NCBI GenBank assembly: GCA_950097015.1
Contig: CATNEN010000011.1
Location: 4,120,501 to 4,184,500, forward strand
Length of the DNA: 64,000 nucleotides
Direction: 5' to 3'
DNA from: Macrostomum hystrix
Taxonomy: Eukaryota; Platyhelminthes; Macrostomidae
Notes under the pieces: model-generated
The model's input: only the letters and a program-made list of their open reading frames with translations
Databases searched by the model: none
Told to the model about the DNA's origin: nothing
In this document: piece by piece, positions 35,901 to 48,100 of the stretch
How the letters are laid out: every line of letters starts with the position of its first letter
How positions within the stretch are numbered: the stretch's first letter is position 1
Translations under genes and position numbers: made by a program

Positions 35901-38100
35901 ACTAGAAACGCAGCTGGATCGCAGTTTGAATCGTATCTGGAGTCGCAGCTAGAACAGTGCCTGGAATTGCAGCACAAATCGTCGCTTGAAACGCAGCTAG
36001 AATTTTTTCTGAAAATGCAGTTAGAATCGTAGCTGGAGACGCAGCTAGAATCCTATATTGTGGTTTCTCAGAATATTTTACGATCGATAAAAACTTACAC
36101 AAATAACACGGATGCTCCGTCAAAGACTTGAAAGTCATTCGTGAACTAAATCTCTAACTTGCAGCCAAAGGACCTCGTAGCATCTCGTCGGAATCTTCTA
36201 CAATCGAAGTCGGCCGAAGAGGAAGCCGCGCTGGCCCAGTGGCGCTGGACCGAGCTACTCGACCCGGCGCTGAGACCGATGCTGACAATGAGCTCAAATG
36301 TGGAATTTTCGGTGGAGTCGGCTCTGACATCGGCCGGCCTGCCGTCTGATCTGCTGCCACGAGGCCTGGCCACGCCGGCTTGGAGAATCGAGCTGGCGGC
36401 CTGCGCTGGCAGCAGGATGTACGGCCTGAACACGCCGGAGTCGGACGTGGATTACCTGCTGGTCTATTCTAGGGCTGATGAGTTTCAAAGGTTGAGACAT
36501 CCGCCAGATACGGCCGAGTCCAGGGGACCCGATAAGTCGGTGAGGATCTTGATAGTCTGGTTGATGTCGTTTTAGGCAGGATTCCATCAGGCGAGACATC
36601 ATTTATTTTGGGGCGCAGTCGAGGAGAGAAGGCTTGGGGGCTTGTCGTACAATTCACGCCTTTGAGGACCATTCTTCAAGTCTTCAAGTCTTCAAGCACG
36701 CATGCTTCGTTTGCTTCAAGGTATTTTCATCGGCAGAAAATTATCACGTGATTGTCATCTCCAGTGTGCTAATTATAGAACAGGCAATGAGTCATAGAAC
36801 TCCGCACATATTCAGAAAAAGCATTAAGAGGTGCGAAACGTTTCAACTAAATTTTTTGTACACAAAAACGCAAAGGTGGAATTCGGCTGCTGCGAGGCTG
36901 CTGAGTTTGCGCGCCAGCTGCTCCGAGGCAGCATTGTGCAATTGGAGCTGCTGTTTGCTGCTCCCAGCGCTCGCCTGTTTGTCTCGCCCGGCTTCGACTG
37001 GCTGCTTCAGAGGCGCGGCCAATTCGTCACGGAGAATTTCATTCGACAACTGCTGGGCTTGGCCAGCCAATTGGTTCGCGTGCTGCGCAAAGCTGAGGTT
37101 CGGGACAACTTGGTCTTTGGGATCTACTTCACGCATTTCTCATGTATTGTTTGCATTTGGACAATAATGGCTTTTGAATTATAGGTTATTAGGTCCGTTC
37201 TATTGATCTAGTATTACAACCGGTTAATCTGAATCAAAGATAAATTAACTGTCTTGCTGAATAAATTGCTTTTTTCCTTGGTCTGAGATTCGAACTCCCG
37301 ACCTCTCTACTAGAGTTCAGAATTTCAATCAATGGACTATGAACTCAATTTATCAAGCATTTTTTAATGCTTTTGAAGTGTTTACAGCCATTGCCGATAT
37401 GTATTGAAAAAGTCGAATTCTTTTTCAGGCCAACTCGGAGCAAATGGCCCCAGCCGAGGCTCGCAAAGCGGGCAAAGCAGCCTACCAGCTTGAGCACAAG
37501 CTCAACCTACTGGCCGACCTGGCTGCCGGCCGTGAGCCGAGGGTCACCCTCGAAGCTGACGAGCGAGACAGAGTGTTGAGTCTGAGGGCTGCGGACTGGG
37601 CGGATGCTGCTAATAGAGCTCGGCTCGCCAGGTTGACCTTGGACAGGTGAGTGGCGGTTGATTCGCTGAAGCCGAAAATAATTTTGCTGGAAAATATTTT
37701 TGAGCTAGAATCTCTAAATATCTATCATAATTAGAAAATCTCTAATCTCGCCTATCTACTAACAATATAATCTCTCAAAATCTCACCCCTCTAATAGGGT
37801 TAGATCCTCTCAAAATCTCACCCCTCTAATAGGGTTAGAACCTCTCAAAATCTCACCCTCTAATATCGTTAGAGTCTCTCAAAATCTCACCTCTTTATCA
37901 CGGTTAAAATCTTCCAAAATCCAAACTAAAAAATGCGGTCCCTTTTTCTAAGAAACATTGTGCTCCGCCCACGCAGACACCGGAAAATCAAGCAAGCCCT
38001 GGCCAGCAGAACCAGCCGCTTGCCTGAGAATTGTCCAATCGACCTCCTAACTGACTGGCTGTACGTCGTTCACGGTTGCGACCCCAGTAGAGAAGTTTGA
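32994..38100 (+). CDS. Nucleotidyltransferase-like protein with two domain copies
   Basis: Eight exons: 32994-33212 (or 33221), 33327-33545, 34232-34525, 35455-35850, 36165-36539, 36876-37097 (or 37112), 37429-37646 and 37977-38100. Phases are 0 at every join except the last (2). The product is about 690 residues. Exon 5 has AACAGSRMYGLNTPESDVDY, the GS...DxD signature of polymerase-beta-type nucleotidyltransferases, closest by recall to the RlaP/YcgL-like group. Exon 6 continues with FGCCEAAEFARQLLRGSIVQ and LELLF, and exons 7-8 form a helical C-terminal part (LADLAAGREP; PIDLLTDWLYVVHG). Exons 2-3 look like an older copy of the same fold without the GS and DxD residues (LLFVGRVRCPWL, ARLVCVYSQ, MVEAAHFCQHLGRPHWAELL). 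Substrate unknown. The first donor and the exon 6 donor are uncertain. Introns hold SINE copies. Confidence 0.75.
33785..34160. repeat. Repetitive piece in intron 2 of the nucleotidyltransferase-like gene
   Basis: The run tttctgtatctccaaaa at about 33817 is the inverse of tttttggagatacagaaaaa at about 43893, which lies beside a tRNA-like head there. So this is probably part of a third dispersed family; the rest cannot be matched within the window. Confidence 0.35.
34560..34785 (-). mobile_element. SINE family B body
   Basis: On the - strand it reads ctgttaaatgggcaccagaa, then the altered cagtcc block, then cacatctagcctaattagga. The tRNA head is missing. It lies directly before a SINE A copy in the intron after exon 3. 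Confidence 0.7.
34788..35150 (+). mobile_element. SINE family A, near full length
   Basis: The head has tgagtggcagagcggtaaag and gagctcgattcctg; the body has aggcttggggactag and gggccaacctccaaggcgc; the end has ctcctcgctggctgcgggtc. It sits in the intron after exon 3 of the nucleotidyltransferase-like gene. Confidence 0.85.
35218..35400 (-). repeat. SINE B head fragment and SINE A fragment
   Basis: Positions 35218-35275 on the - strand read as a tRNA-like head (gtcgtagcccagtggttagc). Positions 35325-35400 contain agacttggggactagtattg on the - strand, identical to the SINE A copy at 34788-35150. The second piece is thus an inverted partial copy of its neighbour. Confidence 0.6.
35880..36060. 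repeat. Degenerate tandem repeat in the intron after exon 4
   Basis: Imperfect blocks of about 24 bases such as gaatcgtatctggagtcgca followed by gctagaa. Confidence 0.6.
36603..36690 (+). repeat. SINE family A fragment
   Basis: It has ggagagaaggcttgggggct, then tgtcgtacaattcacgcct, matching the middle of SINE A. It lies in the intron after exon 5. Confidence 0.65.
37262..37325 (-). repeat. tRNA-like (SINE B head) remnant
   Basis: On the - strand, gaggtcgggagttcgaatct resembles the B-box of the SINE heads; the rest has decayed. Confidence 0.4.
37740..37925. repeat. Tandem repeat in the last intron of the nucleotidyltransferase-like gene
   Basis: Four to five diverged copies of an approximately 33-base unit containing tctcaaaatctcacccctct and aatagggttaga. 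Confidence 0.75.
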
Positions 38101-39533
38101 AATTCGATGGTTTTTTTTCAGGATTTGAGAAGATAGGTGGAATTGTACTTTAATAACAAATTATAAAGCTCGGATCTTTTTGTTAACTTCAACAAATTTT
38201 GATGTTGCAAATAAATTAGAAAAATTCCAAAGACGTTGTCATTTTGTCTTGCTTTCATTAGCATCGTATTGAGCAATGAACAATGAACCTCAAAGATCAG
38301 GTTTTTGGTCAATAAATTAAAAAAATTATTTCTACGATCACGAGTATAACTTTCTGCTGACAAGTGAAAATAGAATTTCTACTACTCATACAAGCAGTTA
38401 TTGAGTAGTTTTTTGAGTTGAATTTTTATCGAAGACAGCAAGACGTACAGTAGCAACAAACGACTATAATCAAAGTAGTGGGTATAACAAGTGGGTAAAA
38501 AATTGGAAAGGAAGTGAGTAGCTTGTGGACACTTGTTTTAAGCGACAATTGTGTTTTTGCTCAACAGTGAAACTTGAAACATCACAGAACTGCCACCAGA
38601 GGAACTAACGGAGGAAGTTTCAAAGAAAAAAAGCTAAGAAATTTAATCGACAATAAACTAATGATTAATCAATGAGTGGAGCATGAGATTTGTCCTCTAA
38701 GCGCATTGTGACCGTCTCATGGCTTTATCTAGTCCTGACTGAACGAAACTCAAATAAAATTGAGGACTAGTTGAAAAATTATAGCCGAGACTCGAAATCG
38801 CGCGCTTTCAGCCAGTCAAATAAAACGAAAGGTGACAATAGAAAAACAAGTTTTTTCGAAATTTGAAAGCGGTCGTAACGGAAAACTCGGAGGACAGCAG
38901 AAATAACGGATTCGTGCAGCATATAAATAAACAGTGCTAATTATGAATGCGAATGAATCTTGGGTCCGAAGAGTTCCATCAACAGTCAGTTTAGCATTTC
39001 TTCTTGCATCTGAGCCGAAAAAAATACGAAACATAAAGTGCAAAAAGAGGCAAGTAGAAAATTAGCTTAACTGATTTAGTTCGGAACCCTGATAGGTAAA
39101 TGTAAGTTAATAGCTGATCATTTTGTGAGTAACCTGGTTAAATCGAGGTGCAATTTTGAGCTCTTGAGTTGGTTTTTAAGCTACCTAAAATACGGCAATT
39201 AAACAACAAAATAAATCGCAGAAACGCGGAGAAAGCAAATTAACAAAGCGGAATGATCGCATTGTTCTTGGCCATCGAGTTTCTAGAGCTAGTCGACGCA
39301 ATGCACACAAATCAGTAATATGACAGCTCAACGAAATAAGATACGAGTAAGTGAGCATGTTTAGCTGGTTTAAGAGCTCGTATTCACGAGCTATTTTTCT
39401 TCCAAATTCTTCCAAAACTCAGCTTTTTTGTTCTATTTCCAGCTCTATTCATTTAGCGAAAAGCGAAACAACAAAGGCATTGAAAGTGGAGTCTACCGGA
39501 ATGCTTTCACGCCTGAGTGCCGCTAACTGTCTA
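38101..39533. other. Gap between convergent genes
   Basis: It lies between the 3' ends of the + strand nucleotidyltransferase-like gene and the - strand scaffold gene. AT-rich with no supported gene. An aataaa-like motif near 38207 could serve the first gene. Confidence 0.4.
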
Positions 39534-42500
39534 CTATAGATCTGTGCTCAACTCTCTCTTCGGCCTTCTATGTGCGCGGAAGAAGCCATCCTCCTGACCG
39601 AAGCTGTCAGCTTCCAGCCAGCCGCCGCCGTCGATGGTATCCGGCGCGATGCGGCATCGGAAACGCATTCCGGTGTTGCCGTCCACCGGTTGAATGACCT
39701 CACCTTGGAAGTCCGCGCCGTGGTCAACAAACTCGCTGGCTGACGCGTACAGAAGCGGGTAGTGATGCCGCAGACTGACTCCGCGCCGCGCCAGGTCCTT
39801 CTGCAACGAGACCAGCTGAGAGCGTCGTCTGCAGCGTTGCTTCGCGTCTGCCAGCTCGTAGTCGTTGTCGTCTTGAGCTCTGTCGGTTTTTACCACCGCC
39901 CAGCAACGAAGCAGGGGTCCGCCACCGCCGCTGCCGCCGTTGCCACCGCGTGTCTGCGGGTAGCTGGCACTCAGCGGGATGGCCGCGCAGAGCACAAATG
40001 CGGCGAGCCCGGCCGCGTTGGCTCTGGCGACCCTGGCGACCGCTTGTACAGCGGCGTCTTGATCTGCCGCTGCGTCGTTCCATGGTAGAAAAGTTGGTGG
40101 TCGTAGCAGACTTGGCGTGGTCTCGGTGTCGGATGATTCCACGCCCGATAGGACCAGCTGAACGCAGCCATCGTGACCGGCGTTGGATGCTCCGCGGCTT
40201 GCCAGTCGCGCCAGGAGCCGATGCTGAGATGCCGCGCGTCGCAGCGCCAATCGACATGCTGCAGCCTGGCGTTCGAAGCCGCAGACGCGACTGTGGGCAG
40301 CCCAGTGAGCGCGTCGGCAGGGGTCGGAGCAGTAGCCGACGGCCGGACAGTTTGGGCAGCCGAGGTTGCCACCGCCGCCGCTGCCGCCGCTGACCCTACT
40401 GCAACGAGGGTTCGAGCATCGTTTCGCAGACGATTTCAGCTGCATAGGTGGCGACGGCGATGAAGATGGCGACTGCCGAGTTGGCGAATGAATGCAGAAG
40501 CCAGCCGCAGCCTCCGCTGCTGCTTTTATTTCAGCGAGAGCCAAACTTGATTCGTCAAACTGTCGTTGCGCCAGACGTCGATCAATCGACTGCAGCAGGG
40601 CGCGAGTCTCGGAGAGTCGACCCAGACCTTCCTCGTACGATAACGCTGCGACTGGGCCTTCAGCTAGGATTGTTGCCTCCTCCAGAGGCCTTTGCTGCTT
40701 CGTTGGAGACGATTGCTGCGACTGCGTGCTTGATTTTAGAGACTTCTTTTCGTTCTTCCAGTCGTCGGCTTCGCTACGATCGATAGAAATGATGCTGCTG
40801 CTTTCTGCACTATCGGTGTCACCCCGGTCAATGTTGACAACTTCTGTATTGGCAGTTGGTGATGCAGTGCGTGTTGGAGGCGGCGGAGGCGGTGGCGTCT
40901 GCTGGTTTACAATGACCTTCGCCTCAATCTCGGGCTTTTGCTTCGGCAGGAAGTCGCTTGGCTTAAGAGTGACCGTCACCAGCGGCAGTGGCGTCTTGGA
41001 AGGTGGTCGGTGTCGCATCGGTTTGCTGATGTCGCCCTCGCGGCGGTTCAAGCTGCTCTCCTTAATGTATCGGCTTTCAGACTTTGCCTGCTCAGGCAAT
41101 GTCACTTCCGGCTGTCGCTTCAGCACCTCTAGCTTTGGGTCGGGAAGCAGCGCGCCGATTCTGGTGGGCAGGCTGACAAATTTTGGCATTACTAGCAAAG
41201 CTGTGGACACTTGGTGATTGAATGTGGCCGACTTTGGTATCGACACAGTCGTTTTTTCTGGCGAAACAGCGGCCGCAGTCGCTTCCGATCGCACCTTGCG
41301 CCGCCGTGGAGTTGCCTGAAGACCTTCAGCTCGGCCCACGCAGCTCCAGCGGCTCTCCGATGAATTCAGTCGCTGGCTGTTGCTTGCAGGATCGTCGCCC
41401 AGTGGCAGACTATCGAGCCAGTCCGGTAGCTCTAGGCGTGACAGCGATCTGGTTGGGTGAACACAGATCTGTCTGAGTAAAAAAGTACAGTCCATGGACT
41501 GGGGAGGCTGCGACACCCAGCCGAATTTCTACCCCAGCTAATTCTAATACTTATTTTACAGCTAGTTAAACTGAACCTAGGCGGAATTAAGTGCCTTACT
41601 CACAAAAACCTGTTTTTTTCTGGAAGACTCGAACTCCTGACCTATAGAGTATAGGAAGATTTCAAAATTACTTAATTTAATAGTGTCCTTTCTATGCAAG
41701 ACCTAATGTAAAATTGTTTTATATCAGTTTAAATGGTGTAAATAATTTAACACCGTGACAAACTAGTTTCTTGCTCACCTGCAGATTGCCTTCTCGCTTT
41801 CAGATTTTGCCCTCGCCTGAAGTCTTTCTATGAATGACGGGTGCCGCTTTGCAGGCGATCCTGAATTATTTGGTTTCTGCTGCATCACCGCCTGATTCCG
41901 CCTTTGATACCTTCTGCCAGCGCTGCCGCTTCCACTGCCATCAGACAGCAGATCGTCACTGGCTGCTCGCCCAAACAAATCTTCGCTGCGATTCAAACAG
42001 TCTGGAGAGGCCAAACCGCTGCGCCGTTCTCCGATATCCGCCAGACTTCGCGTTCCCAGCCTTCCTGATCCGAAGTCATCCAGATTTGTCTCAGAGATTC
42101 TCAAAGGTTGATCGCTTTCTGCGGCTTCAGCTGCGGCTGCTTCCAGCAGACAGCGGTGAAGCTCGTACAGAGAAACTGACTTGCCAGCCTCGGCTGGCTC
42201 CAACAGCGGCGGTGACTCTGGCAGCTCCACCGTTGAATCTAGATTTGTCGATTTGAAGCGCCGTCGCCAAGTTGAGCGCCGCTGAGCTGCCGCCGACGGC
42301 GGCGGTGCGGGCGGCGGCGCTAGTCGCTGGCCGGCGAACACCCTCAGGGCATCCTCGTCGTTCATCAATCGACGCAGCTCAAAATGTTGACTGTCGGAGC
42401 TGGGTGACAGGACAGACGGCTCTGGCACAGTATTGGTCGGTGGCGGCTTATCATCGTCCGGTGAGGAGTCGCTGCTGTCTGGAATGAAGGCTGCCTCAAC

Positions 42501-45109
42501 TTTTAGCGCTGCAACTGGTGCTGCTGTGGCTGCCAGAGCTGCATTCTGTCTGGCACTCAGCTCCTCCAATTGTCGTTTGAGGCCCAGCAGCCGCTGCTGA
42601 TAGAGACTCGTTTCTGATGGCACAGCGACTCCAGGCTTTCGCGTTGATGACGCCAGTGTCGTCATTGGAGACGACGGCGGTGGTGGCGGCGGAGGTGACA
42701 GCTTCTGCGCAGGCGGAAACGAAGCGGATGTTTGCAACGACGTCTGCGGCACCAATTCGAATCCTCCGCCGTCGACGCCAACGCCGAAGTAGCCACCAAC
42801 GGGTGTTGGTGTCGTAGGACTCACAGTACACGATGTCGAGACGAGAATTCGGAGCAGCTGTGGCGAAGAGTTTGAGTCGTCTTTTCCAACCTCGCCAACG
42901 CCGCCAACAAGCCGGACGATTCCAACCGCTCCGCTGGCTGCCAGTCCTGCAGCTCGAGCCGTTGCCCTGGCCACGGCTGCACCAGCGCTGGCTGCGCTCG
43001 CCTCCGAGGTGACGATCGCCGCCGCTTCCTGTGACGCATCGTCGAGTTGACGATATCGACCGAAGTAGTCACCATCGCTGTACTCGATCCGACTGGCAAT
43101 GCGGGCACTGGATGACGCGACCGCTCTGACAGCCCCCGTGTGCTCTGCGGTGCGGTTTGGAGTTTTCCTAATATTGGTTGCTCTTAACAGAAGAAAGACC
43201 TCGCTATTTTTCCCTCTGGGGAAGGACCGCGGACTGCCTACTTCACGATAGCTCCCAAACCGAATGACCAATTTTCGTGTAAGACTTTTACTTAGTTGCA
43301 GGGGGGCCTGGGGCACTTGACACACAAGCGCAGAAACGGCTTGCCCCCAGGCCGGCGAACTAGGCGGGAGTCGCCCATCTGGACCCCTGGACACAGGCAC
43401 CTCACACACAGCCGCAAGCCAAGCGAGGAAGGGGGCGGCAACCGGAGTGCCTCTCACCCCAGGCCCGCACATGCACAGAGCAGACCAAACCAGGGGAGGA
43501 CTTAGATGCATGAAGGGTAGGGACGATAGAACCAAGCCACGCGCGCAGACGGCTGGTGAAACCTCGCCGCTCAGAGCACCCATGACTGGTGCACACCCGC
43601 CCCACCCCCCATACAACGCCTCACACCCGGCCCAACGCACAAACACAAACACAAACAAGCAGGCATGCAGAAGGCAGGGGTAAAGCTATTTTAAATTAGC
43701 TTTGGTTGCACTGAATAAGGTGCATCTCCGCAAGTCACTACTTCGCAGACCCCAACTAAGCCCCCGAAATAATCGTGACTTGGAGGGAGGTACGAACCAG
43801 CGACCATTGGAAAGTGAGGCAGCGACATTGGCCACTGACCCACTCACCCCCTCGTGTAAGTCCACCATATGGATCGAAATTTTCCGAAATTTTTGGAGAT
43901 ACAGAAAAAAAAGTAGCTTGACTTCATTTTCTCTGGCGAAACCATTCATTTAAGCTAACTCTCTGCTCCGATCAGCCACTTGGAGCAGAGATGGCGAAAG
44001 GGAAAATCTGGGGAGATTTTGTGGAGGCACTTCAGGAACCTCTTCTTGCGATCGATTTCGCTTTGAAAAGCAATTTTTAGAGATTCCTTCCCTCCCTCAC
44101 CGATATATCCCCATCGAATCTGTGATGCCTTCGATTCAGTGAACACACTCAATCCCTTTACATCTTTGCACTTTAAAAGACATTAACTGGGTGCAGCGCA
44201 ACATAAATACTGACCTGAAATGTCCTTTGAATGCAAACGCTTTTGCCTTGAACATTTCTTCACTAAGGCAAAGTTAAGCTATTCACCATAAAACATATGC
44301 TGTTAATCAATCTTAATCTGTTTACTAATCTCGTTTCTGGGGCCAATAAATAGAGTCTTACAAGGTAGACATGTAAAATAAAATTCGACCAAGATAAATC
44401 GGGACAGATTTTGGGATTGGGATGAAAATTCGTCTATCGCCTGTGGAAGTCGTTATCTTAACTGGAGGAAACAGTCAACCAGAGGATGTCTGACCTTCTG
44501 GATACCACTGCGACTCCACTGTGGCTGACATGGCTTCCTCTTCTCCCGCGATCGGTGACGTCGCCTGGGATGCATCCGCTGATAACAGAGCCAGCCGCAG
44601 GCTTGTCTGACGCAGGCCCGGATCTGAGCAGCTTCGACTGGGACTTGATGGTGATTCGCCAGTGACGGCGTAGCTTGTTGTTCCAGCCGCGGCAGCCGCC
44701 GCAGCTGCAGCCGCCACCGCCGCCACTGCCGCCTCCTCGGCGATGGCGCCGAGTCTGCGATATCCTCGTGCCTGTCCGCAGCTGCCGCCGGCGCAGCGTC
44801 TCCTCAACTGTAGCTGCTGCTGACGATGCTGCTGCAGCAGCCGGCGTCGAGCATCGCGTCGAGCTGTCGCCGCCGCTGACGCAGCTGCAGCCACCGTCTC
44901 CAAGTGCAGATCCAGATCGTCCTGAGACAGTACAGGCAGTCGTTGACGATGATCGACACACGCGAAGCTGACCTGAGGCGCTGCCGAAGCGGCCGCGACC
45001 TCTGCAAGCTCGGCTTCGCTGTCGCTGGAGGACGAGGACGAGGTTGAATACTCGATGGCCTCTGCGTCCGGTTCGTGTCGCCAGTGCCGACGCCTTGACC
45101 GACGCGCTG

Positions 45110-45140
<31 letters not shown>

Positions 45141-48100
45141 AATTAAGCGGAGTTGGTTTCGACCTATTCAGAGTGTCTGCTTTCATAGACTTGAACACAG
45201 CTTAATAGTCTGGCCACATTGACCAATCAGAGGGCCGGCATCCCACGCAGCTCCCTGACAGGCTCCTATCTTCATCAATCTCTTAAGCTCTACAGCATCG
45301 CTCTATACAGATACGCCTATTTCACCATGTGTGTTTCTTTCGCTCTTGACTTTCGTCCTCCCGGCTAGCTGCGCGATGAGGTAAATACGGCTGCAATTCT
45401 GCAGCCTGGATGGCAACCACCGAGCGATCCTCTCTGCCCAACAATCAAACGGGATCGAGACTGGCAGCTGGTAGAGTGAACGAGAAAATCCTGCTTCCCT
45501 GATGGAATCCGTGTGCATGTTTTCTTCGAAAAGGAGCGAATGAATTTGAACGGGATCTGCTTATGGGTCTTGTGTATGTGTGCGTCTGTTCATTGGTTTT
45601 TAGTGTCCATGTGCTACTACCGTTGACTTTGATGCGTGTCCTTCAACTAGTGAGTGATTGCATCAAGTTGAATCTCGAAACTGAAATCAAGACTGATTCC
45701 TGATTTCGCGCGTTCCACCATACCGGGTTCAGTGGCGGGTACAAAATATGTCTAAGGGCGGACCTCTCAGTTTGTCTTTAGCTCTTTACTCCAGATGAAA
45801 GCTCTGTTTAGTCCGAATAGATAATAGTTTAACAAAAGCCAGGACGTTGTCAAATTAACACTTGTCTATGGCCAATCTTACGGATTCGACACAACAATGA
45901 ATCGTTTAATTGTTGTCGTTCAATCGTTTACTGAACTTGTTCAGTTATATTACTGACTCTTTCCAGTTTCACAAGTCTCTTTTGATCGAATAAGAGGTTA
46001 CTCAAACTACTATCGCATATTCAGTGAAAAAAAACACTTTACCAAAGCTGGCGATGCTGTGGCTGTACTGGCAATGTCCGCTGACGGAAAAGCCACAATG
46101 AGCGGATCTGCAAGTGACGGCGGGAAGTTACTCGCGGGTAGTCTCCAACTGCTTGAGCTATTTCTAATTTGATTTCGCATGCCGCTCAACTTCTGATATG
46201 AGATGACGGATTTTTGTTTGAAGATGAGCACAGTGAGGAACTGGTTGATATTTGAGTTCAATATCTACATGGACAGGGCAGTGTTAATTAGCTCGGTATT
46301 TAGCAAACGAATAAAATAGACGAGGGAGTGCAATCTCGACCAGTAACTTATGGCAATAAAAATTGACGGAAAATTGTCTAACTCAAATATTCTGAGGAAA
46401 TTGCAGCAATGTTACTCTGGCCTGATCTGACATGCCATTGGCGGACAGTGAAGTTATGTTGTCTCTTGCTTAAACAGGTTTGCAATAAATGCTTTGACTT
46501 CGGCAAGAGCTCTAGCCTTTCGCATTATGCATTCCTCGCATGACTGACTCTTTTGGTAGAATATCGAAAGCATTGCATGCGGTACTTATGGGACTGCACA
46601 GTTAATTAATGCCATGTTTCTCTGCTGTTGCTATGGGACTTTGGCTAGTGTGGCTCCATTAATTTAGCCATTTCAATTCTGACTACTGGCACTTCGAGAC
46701 CCATTGCTGAGCAAAGAACATATACACCACTCTAGCTATGAGCATGAGCATATACACCACTCTAGCTATGAGCATGAGCATATACACCACTCTAGCTATG
46801 AGCATGAGCATATACACCACTCTAGCTATGAGCATGAGCATATACACCACTCTAGCTATGAGCATGAGCATATACACCACTCTAGCTATGAGCATGGGCA
46901 TATACACCACTCTAGCTATGAGCATGAGCATATACACCACTCTAGCTATGAGCATGAGCATATACACCACTCTAGCTATGAGCATGAGCATATACACCAC
47001 TCTAGCTATGAGCATGAGCATATACACCACTCTAGCTATGAGCATGAGCATATACACCACTCTAGCTATGAGCATGGGCATATACACCACTCTAGCTATG
47101 AGCATGAGCATATACACCACTCTAGCTATGAGCATGAGCATATACACCACTCTAGCTATGAGCATGAGCATATACACCACTCTAGCTATGAGCATGAGCA
47201 TATACACCACTCTAGCTATGAGCATGAGCATATACACCACTCTAGCTATGAGCATGGGCATATACACCACTCTAGCTATGAGCATGAGCATATACACCAC
47301 TCTAGCTATGAGCATGAGCATATACACCACTCTAGCTATGAGCATGAGCATATACACCACTCTAGCTATGAGCATGAGCATATACACCACTCTAGCTATG
47401 AGCTTGCATGTTTGACTTCTTGCCGATAAAATAAAAGGAATGTAACATGTTAGATATGAGTATATCAACTTAGACAGGAATGTAACATGTCAGATTTGAG
47501 TATATCATCTTAGACAGGAATGTAACCTGTTAGATAGGAATGTAACCTGTTAGATAGGAATGTAACCTGTTAGATAGGAATATAACCTGTTAGATAGGAG
47601 TGTACCCTATTAGATAGGAATGTAACCTGTTAGATAGGAATGTAACCTGTTAGATAGGAATGTAACCTGTTAGATAGGAATATAACCTGTTAGATAGGAG
47701 TGTACCCTATTAGATAGGAATGTAACCTGTTAGATAGGAATGTAACCTGTTAGATAGGAATGTAACCTGTTAGATAGGAATGTAACCTGTTAGATAGGAC
47801 TCTTTCAGCACTGTAAACTTGACGGGAGTGATGGATGCAGAAAGAATTAGAAGCTCCTTGTTTGCTAGCTGTGTCACAGAGCTAAAATTTCTCTGCCTCG
47901 ATCGCAATTCTATTTATTTTCAATTCCTTTAAGCCACATATTGCCCCCCGTCAGGGACAGGAATCCAATGCAATGAGAGACCAGCGAAAAAAAATTTGCA
48001 TAAACGATGCGAATCGACTAACATAATCGACCAGCAGTCATGTGCTGCACGATTAGAGGCAGTGTCCTGTTTAGGACCTTCCGCTAAGGCACAACAGAGT

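Noticed and set aside
43146-43658. Upstream extension of scaffold exon 3 to a start at 43658
   Set aside because: The phase-1 acceptor at 43145 joins exon 2 cleanly, and the extension has a different composition.
44458-45198. A 246-codon - strand frame over exon 2 of the scaffold gene
   Set aside because: The frame shifted by one reads IEYSTSSSSSSDSEAELAEV and fits the splice phases on both sides. The longer frame is a Gly/Arg/Cys-rich shadow.
46010-46261. An extra exon of the scaffold gene on the - strand
   Set aside because: The 53755 to 45163 join already fits in phase, and this frame has no splice sites of the right phase that I can see.
46683-47468. Open frames of 225-261 codons on both strands
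   Set aside because: They consist only of repeated MSMSIYTTLA, HEHIHHSSYE or MLIARVVY from the 30-bp array.
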